Below are positions 25,501 through 37,351 of a stretch of 64,000 nucleotides of DNA, piece by piece (the first letter of the stretch is position 1; the number at the start of each line of letters is the position of its first letter). This DNA is from Bombyx mori (Eukaryota; Arthropoda; Insecta; Lepidoptera; Bombycidae). The position numbers and the translations under genes were made by a program. Under the pieces are notes generated by a model. The model did not search any database, was not told the origin of the DNA, and worked only from the letters and a program-made list of their open reading frames with translations. Where the stretch lies: positions 2,976,001 to 3,040,000 of the forward strand of contig NC_085123.1 in the NCBI RefSeq assembly GCF_030269925.1. Reading direction: 5' to 3'.

Positions 25501-26166
25501 AATAGGTAATATAACCCAACTGCAAACCGATTACTTACTTGGAAAATTGGACCTGGGATTGTTTAACTTTATTGGCATTCATTAGTTATATAAAAATAAT
25601 CACAGGATTTATAATAATACACATGGTCAAATTTTGTAGTTTTTAGAAATATTGTTATTAATGATATAACCAATCAGATTTCACACAAATGACCGAAAGG
25701 TCAAGGAGAGAGAGAGATAAATATATGGACATTCAAATTAATCTTAATGTTTTTGTCGTGTTTACTGTGTACACAGTTTCAATGGATCGATCCGTTGTAT
25801 GGCGCGTGTATGTAAGTAATTAATACAATTACGGTGGCCCGTCAAAGGTTAAAATACAACACGGTTTGTTAGCATCAACGGTAAAATAACGCAAAAAACG
25901 TTGCGCTTCCACGGTTTTTATTGCTTTAGAATTGTCTTGTACACTGTTTCTCAACCTGAGAGTCCTGTAGCCCCCGCTTTTAGTTTTATGAAGGGCCGCA
26001 ATATCATGCAAAAACTTTGAAAGAGGTCGAACATTTCCTAAAGTTGCGCAACAAATAAAATAAGTTTGGTAAGTATGTACACGATTATCCTCATCAATAC
26101 TCGAAATTTGTATGCAAAAGTGTTCTTTTGTCCTAGATTAAATTAATCAAATATGAGAAATCTTAC
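25501..26166. other. Intron or flank 3' of the last visible WASH exon
   Basis: Begins (minus strand) with a good donor, gtaaga, at 26166. No WH2-type exon seen. 25930-25990 has CACTGTTTCTCAACCTGAGA, which resembles a hAT end. Confidence 0.5.
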
Positions 26167-27344
26167 CGTTTTGATGGTGTGAGCTCTACTTCCTTCATAG
26201 GCGGCGGCGGGGGCGGAGGCGGTGGCGGGGGCGGCGGTGGTGGCAACGCTTGCACACTAACAGGAACCGGTGACGGAGGAGCGTCCGGTATATCTGGTAT
26301 AGCCACGGGCTCTGGTTTCACGTCAGGTAGTTCCTTTAGATCGGGCAACTCTGGTAATTCCACCTCAGGAATGGCGATGATCGGCGTGACCGGTGACGTC
26401 ACGACAGACGGGGCTATAGACCCTTCAGTCGCGATAGTATATTGTATGTCCTCAGCGATTCCTGGAAGATGCGGTAAATCCAACGGCATCTCCATTTCGG
26501 GTACCTGTTTAATTTTTATAGTGTTATAAAACGCTCCGATTTGTCATAGCATCCATCAACCGAATAACATTTGCTACTTTCACTTACCATTCCCATCCCA
26601 GGTGCGTACATGTATTCGTCTACTTCGCGCTTCAAGACGTCTTTCTTCATTATAGACGAAGGTGCCGCTTCTATTAGACTCTTATTTTCAATATTCGATT
26701 TCTTGATGACCGGTTTGTAGGTTGGTGTTTTAGAGGTAACACCGAAGTAAGGGCTTTCATCGGTGTTAAATACTAAAAGTTCACCGATGGTTTCCAGGTT
26801 ATCAATAACAGCGTTCAAACTAAAATCTTCATCGGGCTTGAGTGAATTAGGTTCCGCAACTTTAACATGATAGAAGTGTAGCTTCTCCTACGAGATCAAT
26901 TAATGACAATAACAATTATGACTCGAAATTTTGAACGAACATTATTTCGACAAAGACAAGCGTTCTTACCTGTATTCTTTTATCATCAGATGGCCCCCGA
27001 GTTTTAGCACTCAGTTTAACATTTTTAGGCACATGTTGATAGCCTTCCAAATCAAAGACGGATCGATAATGCTCGTGCGTTATTGACGACGGGTACTTTG
27101 CACTCGAGAACACTTTGATGGCTCTCTGCATTCCAGTCAGTTTTTCAACTTTAAGCCTAGAGTTTTCGATGCGTTCATTCAATTTTGCGGTTTTATCTAC
27201 ATTCTGCTTGATTCGCCGCGTTAAGCGAGAGAACACGTCTTCCACTATCCCATTGAGATTATCAATAGTGTCAGCAATCTGAAGGATGGCTTCTTCAGTG
27301 CTCAAGTCGCTTGGCACAAGATTAATTTTGTAAATACCTTCCAT
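26167..27344 (-). CDS. wash: WASH complex subunit 1 (washout), partial, three exons
   Basis: Actin nucleation-promoting factor that activates Arp2/3 on endosomes as part of the WASH complex. Exons on the minus strand: 27344-26970 (125 codons, ATG at 27344), 26887-26588 (100 codons) and 26504-26167 (112 codons plus 2 nt). All junctions are GT-AG and in phase. The first exon carries the conserved WASH N-terminal domain, including AIKVFSSAKYP, which I recognise from WASH1 family proteins. The second has LLVFNT and a YMYAPGMG segment matching the family's YFYVPDLG. The third has LPHLPGIAEDIQY followed by about 15 consecutive prolines. The proline run normally precedes the WH2-central-acidic (VCA) module, which is missing here: the frame stops at a clean splice donor at 26166 and I found no WH2 or acidic-tail exon downstream. 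Its start codon is 290 bp beyond the Domeless stop, on the same strand. Confidence 0.9.
26195..26243 (-). repeat. Proline-coding (CCN)n run in WASH
   Basis: GGC/GGT-rich on the plus strand; codes about 15 prolines. Likely length-variable. Confidence 0.75.
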
Positions 27345-27634
27345 AATTAATCTTTGTTTAGCGAATACTTTATATCAAGATCTGTAACAAACCAATTAGT
27401 CCATAAGATTCTGTTAAAACCGCTTTAAATTCTCCTGTTTTTAAACATATGACTCTTACCTATAAAGCTTCCTATGATCACCTAAAATAAATTAATAAGG
27501 CACAAGAATTATCACTAGACACATTCATTCCCAAATGTAAAATAATATTATGTCCAATTTTTATAGCACGTTATAAAGCTCCTAAAGTCAATTATTTACA
27601 TCTTGGTTACTAAATTAAATATATATATATATCA
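27345..27634. other. Spacer between dome stop and wash start
   Basis: 290 bp, AT-rich, with (AT)n at 27618-27632. I see no canonical AATAAA on the minus strand here. It must hold the dome 3' UTR and the wash promoter unless the transcripts overlap. Confidence 0.55.
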
Positions 27635-30600
27635 CTAATGATTGACTCCGTTTTTCGATGAATTTAATCTAGGCGAATCGGCGAGTAACGAATGAATGTT
27701 GTCATTGGCTGGATCGGTACTCCATGAAAATCTGCAGTACGCGTCAGGCGACATTGCAGGATCCAAAATAGCCGATTCTTCGCCACAATGAACACCTGAT
27801 AGCATATTATTCAGGTGCTTATTAATAACAGCGTCACCTTGGCGGACGTAGCCGGTAGACGCTGGCGTCTTTAATGGCACTGTACTTCGGGCAGGATGTT
27901 TGTGTCTGGGCAAGGAATCTAGAGATTGCAGTTGAATGTAGCTGCTGTCTGCAGTGTGTTTCGCTGGTGGCAAGGTTTGCATTGTTGGCAAGCTTTCAGG
28001 ACCAAACAGTTTGTTCGTTGTCTGCCCCAATTTCGGGAAATTCATTGCTGATATAGTTTGAGCACCTTCAGGGTGCACATAGCCTCCTGCTGATTGTGAA
28101 CTCGTTACGCAAGGTTGAGCAACACGTGTCGTAAATATAGGTGGAGACAGAGCTGCCATTACATAACTAGAGCTGGCACTGAGTGATGAGGGTTGTGGTG
28201 GGTTTGTAACGCCTGCTTGAACACTTTGAACATATCCTGTATTAGGACTCACTACAGATTGTTGCACATAGCCACATGGATTTTTCTTGAAAGTATTATC
28301 ATTAAAGAATGGTGACGGTATTTGTGATGTTTCAGTTTCGGAATTGCATGATTCGCCATCGATGTTACTGTCAGCTGTTCTCGTAGGTTCTACTTCAAGA
28401 TGTAGTGATGAATTAGATCCATCATCAGATGAGGAGATTTGTCTTTCTACAGGCCCATGTGATGTATCTGATAAAGCTGTACTATCAGTGTGATCACTAG
28501 AAGCACTGTTATTGTTTTCTTTCTGTTTCAATTCTGAAGATACAGTGGTTCTACTATTTGGTAATAGCAACATTTCGTCTGAAGATGGTTTCTCATCCTT
28601 GTTTGTAGGATTCCAACCACCAATAGCATATTTCGAAATATCCTTTTCGGGGACTCCTAGTCCACTTGGTAAAACTGGTTTAATATCTTCCATTTTTCGG
28701 TATTTCTTGTAACATTTAATAAAACCATACATAATACCAATTATCATAAATATTCCCATTAAAATAAGAGTTAGTGTCACATGTTCTTTGCTTGTACAAT
28801 TTACAAAACTTGGCTCACTCCATTCTCCAGGATATTCTAGTATACCTTTATAGTTAGCATTATGTAGGTATACATCCTTATTGTCAGTTAAAGCACCGTG
28901 GTAAGGATCTTCATCAAAATTAACAGCTCTAACTTGGTAAGTTTGTCCGGCAACTCCACCTTCACAATGTATCAATGAAAATGAAAGGTTTGTAGTATTT
29001 ATTATTTCAGCTTCACTCTCATCTTTAATCCTTTTAATTTGGTAAAGGTCAATCGTCCCCCCTGGTATTATTGGTGGAACCCACTTAATAAAATCTGGAT
29101 TATTTTTAACAGTTGGAGCCCTCATTTTACTAGGAGGACCTATTCTCGTCCTGACAAAAAGGGCATCATGTGGATTCAAAACCGAACAACTGCTTATAGC
29201 TGTACTACATGCTTGTACACTCAATGAATAATTAGTAAACCCCTGTAAGCCAGTCAAACGAATATGCCTTCTTTTTGAATCTTCATCTTTATCTGAAACT
29301 TTTTCTACATAAACTTCTTGACCATAGTTATTTATGACATATTTTCCAATAACTCCGTTTTTATGAATAGGTGGGTCCCATGAAATCGTCAATGAATCAC
29401 TAAGCACATCGGTTATATTAATATTAACTGGACTAGTTGGAGTATCTTCAGTTGTAGTCATACTCGTGAAAGCATTTTCTACTGTTTTAAATCCATAAGT
29501 GGTGTTCAATGCCAGTGTAAATATATATGTAGTGTATGGTTCAAGATTTGTAATGTTGATCTCCATTTGCTTAGGATTAGATATGTATAAGTTAGTTTTA
29601 TTTTTTGTTGCACAAACATTAGTGGTATCTAGAGCAGGACAATATGCGATCAAATATCCTGTAATGATTCCTTCTTGAAGTGTACAAGTCATTGCCCATT
29701 TAATCTTTACAAAAGTTTTCCCTGGAATACCATGGTCCATTTTGACCGGAAAACCATACATTGGAATTGCATCTTTAGATATATCACAGATAGCCCATAC
29801 CATGCCACTAGTTTTCGTCCCATTATTAGCCGATATGGCAAACTGATACCTGTTTTCTCTAGGTAGTTCTATGACTTGCATTGTTTTATTGGCACTTAAA
29901 ACAATGAAGTTCATTCGGCCTGCACAAATTTTTGTACTATTATGTTGACACCAGAAAAGTGTATAATTGTCAATATGTTCTATACCAACCCAGGACAATT
30001 TATATGCGCCATTTTCATAAGCTAGTTTGGTAAATGAAGAAACTTTTAATGCTTCAGTATCTTCTTTGGGTGGAATGTACAGATGGCTGCTGTTAATGGA
30101 AGATCCATTATCATTTCTAGACCAAATGTAGACATCCATTGCATCAAATGGTGCTTTTTCCAAGACCACAAAACTCAAACTTTTGTTGTTGTCAGCTGTC
30201 AAAGTTTCATAATTGCTTTTATGATGAACGACAACTTTGTAAGTGAAATTTGTACCTGCCTCTTCATATTCTTCAAGTTGTTTCCAATAAATGTATATCA
30301 TTCTATTTGTTTGATATAAAGATTGATCAAAGGCTCCAACTGCGGTGTCTGGTGGTCTTCTAGGTCTCTCGCTAAGTGTATATACCATGGTATATGTGAA
30401 GTCTGACCAAAACTCTTCTTTCACTGCAGCTTTAGATTTGATGTAGATCCTGATTTCATATTTCATGTGAGCATAAGGAAGATCTGTTAGTAAAAATTTA
30501 TATGTTCTATTTTTCGGTGGTAAACTTGATGCATCCACACTTCGGAAATAAGATTTATTGTCAATTTTATCAATTTGATATTCAATGCGATGATCAACGC

Positions 30601-31399
30601 CACAGGGCAATAAATCTACCATGTTATTAGGTATATTCCATTGTAGATAGACCCCATTAGTGTAATTCCTTATTACCTTCAAATTACTTGGAGCATCAGG
30701 CTTCACAATAGAGAAATGATCAACTGTAAAACTTTGATTATTGCAACCAAATGGACTGCACGAGCTCAAATAAAAATAATACTTGTTTTCCATTTGTCTA
30801 TATCTTGGTATGCTGTAAGTATTCCAACTGTTCCAATATCTTGTTTGATCCGCTCTGATCGGAGTACTGGGTTCTACAGCATTTCCATCAATCAAAAATG
30901 TAATATAATTCTGGGTCGTACTTAAAGGTCCAGGAGCAATCCAAGTACAGTTTAAAATCTCGAGATTTTTTGATTTACAAGAAAAATCAGTGACTGCCAT
31001 CGGTGTAGAGTCCACTACCACTCTGCTTGTGCATATCTTGTTTGTTTTTTTATTACGACAATAAAAAGTGTTCACTTGTTTCTCGGGTTTTTCCATGTAA
31101 AGCCGTATTGTTGTGCTGTTTACTACTTCGGAAGGAATGGTCTTACCCCCCATTGTAAACTCAATATCGGCGGACGTGAACTTTTCAGCCACACAAAATA
31201 GTTCAAAGGAATCTCCATAGTGCACCTTCAGGTTACCCATGGGGTAAACTGCCACTGACAGATTTTCTACGCCTTGACAATGCGCGAATATACACGGCAA
31301 ACTCAACAAAATCCAAATTAGCATTAATTTAAAACACAAAAGCAATCTCCGCAGATCACTCCACTTCGTTCCTCCGAAATTCACAGAAAGATTTTCCAT
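27635..31399 (-). CDS. dome: Domeless, JAK/STAT cytokine receptor
   Basis: Type I membrane receptor that binds Unpaired-type cytokines in insects and signals through JAK (Hopscotch) to STAT92E. The frame is open for 1254 codons from ATG at 31399. The frame extends ten codons upstream to a GTG at 31429, with a TAA just before it, so I take the ATG. A hydrophobic signal segment ends near residue 35 (LIWILLSLPCIFAHC). Paired cysteines (FYC..KIC, DFSC..LNC) mark the N-terminal cytokine-binding part. About six fibronectin-III-like units follow, starting near residues 233, 350, 453, 550, 656 and 753, with a WSxWS-like GEWSEPS just before the membrane. The single transmembrane helix lies near 868-890. 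The roughly 360-residue tail carries repeated GYV/SYI tyrosines; two fit the STAT-docking YxxQ rule (YVQQ near 1043, YVRQ near 1183). Many N-glycosylation sites. No intron in the coding part. Identity is inferred from this architecture. Confidence 0.93.
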   Translation of the reverse strand: MENLSVNFGGTKWSDLRRLLLCFKLMLIWILLSLPCIFAHCQGVENLSVAVYPMGNLKVHYGDSFELFCVAEKFTSADIEFTMGGKTIPSEVVNSTTIRLYMEKPEKQVNTFYCRNKKTNKICTSRVVVDSTPMAVTDFSCKSKNLEILNCTWIAPGPLSTTQNYITFLIDGNAVEPSTPIRADQTRYWNSWNTYSIPRYRQMENKYYFYLSSCSPFGCNNQSFTVDHFSIVKPDAPSNLKVIRNYTNGVYLQWNIPNNMVDLLPCGVDHRIEYQIDKIDNKSYFRSVDASSLPPKNRTYKFLLTDLPYAHMKYEIRIYIKSKAAVKEEFWSDFTYTMVYTLSERPRRPPDTAVGAFDQSLYQTNRMIYIYWKQLEEYEEAGTNFTYKVVVHHKSNYETLTADNNKSLSFVVLEKAPFDAMDVYIWSRNDNGSSINSSHLYIPPKEDTEALKVSSFTKLAYENGAYKLSWVGIEHIDNYTLFWCQHNSTKICAGRMNFIVLSANKTMQVIELPRENRYQFAISANNGTKTSGMVWAICDISKDAIPMYGFPVKMDHGIPGKTFVKIKWAMTCTLQEGIITGYLIAYCPALDTTNVCATKNKTNLYISNPKQMEINITNLEPYTTYIFTLALNTTYGFKTVENAFTSMTTTEDTPTSPVNINITDVLSDSLTISWDPPIHKNGVIGKYVINNYGQEVYVEKVSDKDEDSKRRHIRLTGLQGFTNYSLSVQACSTAISSCSVLNPHDALFVRTRIGPPSKMRAPTVKNNPDFIKWVPPIIPGGTIDLYQIKRIKDESEAEIINTTNLSFSLIHCEGGVAGQTYQVRAVNFDEDPYHGALTDNKDVYLHNANYKGILEYPGEWSEPSFVNCTSKEHVTLTLILMGIFMIIGIMYGFIKCYKKYRKMEDIKPVLPSGLGVPEKDISKYAIGGWNPTNKDEKPSSDEMLLLPNSRTTVSSELKQKENNNSASSDHTDSTALSDTSHGPVERQISSSDDGSNSSLHLEVEPTRTADSNIDGESCNSETETSQIPSPFFNDNTFKKNPCGYVQQSVVSPNTGYVQSVQAGVTNPPQPSSLSASSSYVMAALSPPIFTTRVAQPCVTSSQSAGGYVHPEGAQTISAMNFPKLGQTTNKLFGPESLPTMQTLPPAKHTADSSYIQLQSLDSLPRHKHPARSTVPLKTPASTGYVRQGDAVINKHLNNMLSGVHCGEESAILDPAMSPDAYCRFSWSTDPANDNIHSLLADSPRLNSSKNGVNH

Positions 31400-31429
31400 T
31401 GCAAAAATATCTTCATCATCACTCTCCAC

Positions 31430-32639
31430 TAGTTCAGATTAAACTGGCGAGTACGTCTTTGCATTCCTTGTTTTTATCTGAGAAACTAAATGGCACACCG
31501 ATGATCCCGACCGACACGATGACACACAACACACACACTGAACACGTTCACTTCGCGGAATCAACATTTAAGTGCATTCTATCCATTACTTGGGATAACA
31601 CAACAGGACTCTGGCCAAGTATTGCTATGATCCTTCAATGCTGCTTAAAAATGATGTTTTGAAAATAATTTACGCCTAGAATAAATTACTTACATAAAAC
31701 AGTAAGAAAACTTCGGGTCGAAATGTTTCTCAGAAGCGCCAACTTCACACAAGTTCAAGTCAAATTCAATTAAACTGTCAAAGAGAATAAGGCTGGGTGC
31801 AAATTGCGAGTTCGTCAGGTACCGGAAAGTTTCGGACACGAGTCCGAAGTCACTATGGTCCTACCATTTTAAATTCTATTTTGTCTAAAATTTAATGGTA
31901 TTCCTTCCTCTGCACTTTCAACAGTGCAATACTGCATAGGTTTTAGTATTCAATTAATTTCTATTTTAATGTATGTACATACACAATTAACCCTTTGAGC
32001 GCGACCCGTCGATAGATCGATTCTCTATGAATGCGTAGAAAGTGGGGAGCATCGGAATATTGCGCATTGCGCAGTTTGATTATGGATTATAATACCGGTC
32101 ACCCACATTCGCACGAATACGCAAACCCGCAAGTGTAGGACGGCATTTGCAAATGATTATGAAAAGTTTTCGCTGCATTCGTGGTTTTTTAACAGACACC
32201 AAACTGCGCGAACCGTGATCCTTCGCGTAGTCTCCCACACATTTGTGTGACCAGTTGCGCCTAGGATTGCGAAGGCAACGGACGTTTCGCTATTTTCATA
32301 GATCTTGACGTCTACTGTGTAGCGTATCTTCATCAAAAGAAATCCCATAAAAACAGCATGGCCGTTAATGATGTCTGGGAAAGAATTCAAAACTCTTTTT
32401 CTCTTCAATGTTCTATTGACGAATTCAAAAGGAGGAGAAATTCGTGAGACATTCGTAAACAAGTGTAGGAGGAAGCGCAAACGGGTTCGCAAATTAAGTA
32501 CCATCAAATACGTCAACTTTGCCACGAGGCTAAACTTTGCCCAAAACACACTTTCTAAGAAAATCAACTAATATCATAAAAAGTACCAAACTTACTAGTG
32601 TTTATAACATTGGTAGAGAATCAAATATACCTGTGACAT
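31430..32639. other. 5' flank of dome; no second gene supported
   Basis: A 136-codon minus frame at 32157-32567 is open but matches no family I know and lacks splice support. It may be a worn transposon piece. The dome promoter should lie here. Confidence 0.45.
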
Positions 32640-32775
32640 CATAGGATAGCGCGTGCGTTCCTAACTTGACACAGTCACAGTTACCTGTCGGCACTTGTCA
32701 AAAAAGGGATGAGTTTTTGCGGGCCAATTACTGTGAATTTTTGGAAGTAAATTGTGCATTATAACGAATACACCG
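32640..32775 (+). promoter_or_regulatory. Possible 5' non-coding exon and promoter region of TMEM94
   Basis: A strong donor (ccg|gtaagt) at 32775/32776 follows a less AT-rich stretch, and an acceptor-like atatag at 33783-33788 precedes the TMEM94 start codon by 38 bases. Together they suggest an untranslated first exon here and a roughly 1-kb intron holding a LINE fragment. No TATA box is evident. This is inference from splice-site form and position only. Confidence 0.3.
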
Positions 32776-33079
32776 GTAAGTTTAATAAATTATTTGTTAT
32801 GTAACACAATGTGTTTAGTATTTTGCTGATAGATTCGTTGCTGTAGCTCAAGTATAACAAAAGTTATGATGACGGGCAAAGTTACACAGAAATGTGCAGC
32901 CGCACCATTGTCAACATTGCCCACCGTCAAAAAACATCTAGGGTTGACGCTTTGATTTTCTTTTACGCAACTGTTAAAAAAAGTGTTATATTTTCAGGGT
33001 TCATGTACGTATGTCTATAATGTTTATTGAGAATTGAGAATATTACTACTACTGTTGAGAATTTATGTATCCCTATGGA

Positions 33080-33320
33080 TCTTTCAGCCCACAGACGTCC
33101 ACGGCTGGACATAGGCTTCCTCCAAGTCTCACCAAAACGATCGATCCTGCGCTGCTTACATCCAGTAGATCCCCGAGAATCTTATTGGATCGTCAGTGCA
33201 TCTTGTGAGAGGCCTACCCATGTTACGTCTCCCGGTACGCAGTCGAACTCGAGAACTTTGCGGTCCCAACTACACTTAAAGTCGCAATCCTTTTGGCTAT
33301 GTACCCCAACTTGAATAGCA
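33080..33320 (-). mobile_element. LINE C-terminal relic
   Basis: On the minus strand the pieces RPLTRCTDDP, AQDRSFW and EAYVQPWTSVG are visible with stops. It is the same type as the plus-strand copy at 45658. Confidence 0.65.
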
Positions 33321-33325
33321 TAAAA

Positions 33326-33825
33326 ATATCTACGGAAGAAAAAAATATATTAAATCTCACGACCATTATCTCACAATAATAGATTAATTACAGGATGTGA
33401 TCTAAGTTGTCAGGGTTTGATTTACTCTGCTGGGATCTGATGGTCTACGGGGCTTGCTCTCGGTTGCTTTCTGCTCTGCCATAAAATCTTTAAAAAAAAA
33501 GGTTCGTGCTGTCACATTGTTGTCAGTTTTGAATCGCAATATTTTCAGTTTATTTACATAATTAACCACTGTTTGATTTCGAGAAAAACAAAAATATCCT
33601 TTAATAATATAACAGGTTTTAAGTTTCATAACAATGTTTTAGATGATACTTATCCAAATTAAAGGAGATTTGCAGTATTTGATGATCGCAAACCGAGTTT
33701 TATTTTCAAATTATTGTTTATCCCTGTGATTTATTAGTGTAATTTATAGTAAAATATACACATCTTAATTCTAATAAATTAAATATAGGTCTTATTAAAC
33801 TATGTACAACGCAAGATAATTGATT
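33326..33825. other. Region just upstream of TMEM94 start
   Basis: On the minus strand a 26-codon ATG frame (33483 down to 33403, MAEQKATESKPRRP...) looks protein-like but has no supporting context. Confidence 0.4.
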
Positions 33826-36800
33826 ATGGATGATAACAACGAAGAAATATTAGGCTATTCAACTAGACATGCTCTGATCAAATTACGCAACGACATTAGC
33901 GGCGTGATTGAAGAATATAAAAAGAAGATTCCCACTGGGTATGTATTTCTAATCCGCATTTTAAACTATAATTAAAGTTTAAAAAAAATACACTGTTTTT
34001 TTTTTCAGATTTCGCTTGGCACGTGATATTATTTCGTTTTCATCAGAGAAGGTTCTACTTTCGGGTGTTGCATACACAATTACATTGATTTACATAGTAT
34101 GCCTATTATTAACATACCTATTTGGGGTCTCAGTACAGGCCCATGCATATCTGTTATGGGAGGCTTTTTTTCTATTAATCATATTAATAATTAACTTTTT
34201 GGTGGCATTTAACGAAGAATATTTATATCAAAATGAAATACCTCATAGAGTAAAAAAAGTGCTGGGTGAGTTATATTTTTTACTTTGTCTAGTACAGGGT
34301 AGCTGTCATGCAATATAAAAAATGCAGAAAAGCCTGAATTCTGCTAACAACAGTTGAAAGATAAGCTTGAATATATAGTATACTAGTTTAATCCTTCAAA
34401 ACTAATAAAACCTAAATATAATAAAAATTCAATATATTTCTTCAAGACTGTTTTTTTTGCCTCAATTTTTTTAATTTTTTTTTTGCTTTGATGGGTGGAC
34501 GATCTCACAGCCCACCTGGTGTTAAGTGGTTACTGGAACCCATAGACATCTACAACGTAAATGCACCACCCACCTTGAGATATAAGTTCTAAGGTCTCAA
34601 GTATAGTTACAACGGCTGCCCCACTCTTCAAACTGAAACGTATTACTGATTCATGGCAGAAATAGGCAGGGTGGTGGTACCTACCCTTGCGGATTCACAA
34701 GAGGTCTTACCATCAGTAAAAAGATGAACCACCAGGAAAAACCGATGTTTTTGAAAAAATCTAGGAACTAACATATAGGTTCCCTAGTTCACTATCATAC
34801 CAATCACCATATAATATGTGCTTAGGATAATTGAGAATAGTATTTTTAATGTAGTATAATGTTTTTTTTTTTTCCAATTTCAGAAACAATGACTAACGCT
34901 ATCAATAGAGTGAAATGGAAAGAAGAATATTATCCTCACCTATGTGCACCATATTCGCCGTGTGTAACTTTACAATGGACATACAGAGATGGTAACAAGA
35001 TTTATTGACTTCTTTATATACGCATCACTCACTAGGAATGGGATGCACTAAAGCTTAGTATGGTTTATTAGTTTACTGTCCTCTGCATTATCATATGAGA
35101 GTATCTAGATTTTGATGATCTGAATTGTTGGTCTGGAATGACTCGTTCCACTGCTCACCGTATTATCTTCATCCATCCTATTATGTCCATAGAATCTTGT
35201 CTCTAAAACTCCAGTTCCAGTATTGTAATTAGTTCTATGAGTTATTCCCACATCACTCCGAGTTCAATTCTTAGGAATCGTTCTTCCTAACACACTCATT
35301 AAATAAACATCAAATAAAAATATCAGGTTCCCTGAACTCATTATGTGAAGATATTAAAAACATATAACAGACATTTAATAAAAACTGAAAACAATTATAG
35401 TTCTAATTAAGTACGTATTTTAGTAGTAAGCATTCTTGGAACATGTTTATTGCCCTTGTAGTCAGTACATCATTAGCGTAAGGCAGTTATCTTGAAATTT
35501 AATACAATCATTGTTATGTCTACCCAGAAAACTACTTGTTATCTTAATTTACTTAAATAACAGGATTCAATATATTTTCAAATCAACTATTTTTGTAATA
35601 TGCTAATTGGTATACTATACAATATAATAGATACTCAGTATTAATATTGAATTTTGTAAGCCATTTTATAGATTTATTTAGTAAATAATAATGTAGTGGC
35701 AATGTTCATAGAAATAGAAACCTGTTCAGTGGTTCTAAGCTGCATCGTCCACCATTAAACAATATATACATCAATATACTTCATAAGGCATAAGCCACTA
35801 TGTTATTGTGAAATGAACAAAGCGGAAATTACGTAGTTCAACAATTATTAGTTCTTAATTAAAAGTAACACATTTGAAAATTAGGTATCAAAGCTTTAAT
35901 TTATCTGAATTGGCCAGAGCATTAGATCTTAAAGGTATATGAAAAAATGTTTGTGATTTTTTTTTAAGTGTTGTGGCCTAAAGGATAAGGCATCTGGTGC
36001 ATTTGTGTTGAGCGATGCACCAGTGTTCGAAACTCAGGCGGGGACCAATTTTTCGGCGCATTTACGGTGTATGGGTTCCAGTAACCACTTAACACCAGGT
36101 TGGCTTTGAGCTCTTCCACCCATCTAACTTCTTCTTCTTACTCTTCTTATCATTGTGCGACATACATAATCATGTACATAAATGTAATTATAATTTATTT
36201 TCATAAAACTCAAATGATTAAGCAGCATCTTTTTTTTTTTGCTCTTGTAGGCAGACGAATATACGGCCCACCTGATGGTGAGTGGTTACCGTCGCCCATA
36301 GACTTCAGCAATGCCAGGGGCAGAGCCAAGCCGCTGCCTACCAGATCTCAAGTATCGCCATCGCCTTTGGAATGAGCTCCCCTTCACAGTGTTTTCCGAA
36401 CGCTATGACATGTCCTTTTTAAAACGAGGCTTGTAGAGACTTAATGATAGGCAGCAGCTCGGCTCTGCCCCTGGTTTTGCTGAAATCCATGGGCGACAGT
36501 AACCACTCACCATCGGGTGGGCCGTATGCTGGTCTGCCTATAGGGGCAATAAAAAGAATATATCTGACCAGGTTACTTTTCACTGGTGGTAGGACCTCTT
36601 GGGAGTCCGCACGGGTAGGTACCACCACCCCGCCTATTTCCGCCGTGAAGCAGTAATGCGTTTCGGTTCGAAGGGTGGGGTAGCCGTTGTCACTATACTG
36701 AGACCTTAGAACTTATATCTCAAGGTGGGTGGCGCATTTACGTTGTGGATGTCTATGGGCTCCAGTAACCACTTAACACCAGGTGGGCTGTGAGCTCGTC

Positions 36801-37319
36801 CACCCATCTAAGCAATAAAAAAAAAAAAAAAAAAAGGTTAATCAATATTTCATTGCTAAGTGAGACCTGAGAGAGTGAGCAGTACAATGGGTATGCCTGC
36901 ATGAATGAGGCCTATGCCTGCCCGTATAGCATGGAGCCTTTAACACTAAGCACATAATAGCTTGTTTTGTTTATGTCTTGCTTAAATCGTAAGAGAAGTG
37001 TGCCCAATAAATATATTAGCAAAGCAGAGACAGACATGAATGACTGCATACAAAGAAGGATTATTCGAAATAGCCATAATCGTAGTCTTCTTTATTAAGG
37101 CTTTCTAATCTAAGGCAATGTAATCAAATGATTTGTTCGATATTAATAATAATACTTTCATATTTTAATGAAATTCTCGTCGATGTCTTAGACACGTCCT
37201 AATGGATATACCTCATATACCTGTTCTACTCTCAACGCTTTTAGGCTTTGTTAGTTACAAATTACAATGCAATTCTAACTTACACACTAAGCCCATACTT
37301 GCTTCGGCAGTACATATAT

Positions 37320-37351
<32 letters not shown>

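Noticed and set aside
1..26160. Hidden WASH VCA exon
   Set aside because: I looked for WH2 (LLxxIR..GG), RRKGIS and acidic-Trp tails on the minus strand by eye and found none convincing; a translated search is needed to be sure.
26179..26529. Plus-strand glycine-rich 116-codon open frame
   Set aside because: It is the antisense shadow of the proline run of the WASH exon.
31400..31429. Ten extra N-terminal codons for Domeless
   Set aside because: That extension begins with GTG; the first ATG in frame is at 31399 and a TAA lies just upstream.
32157..32567. 136-codon minus-strand frame
   Set aside because: No recognisable domain, no splice context; could be a worn transposon or chance.
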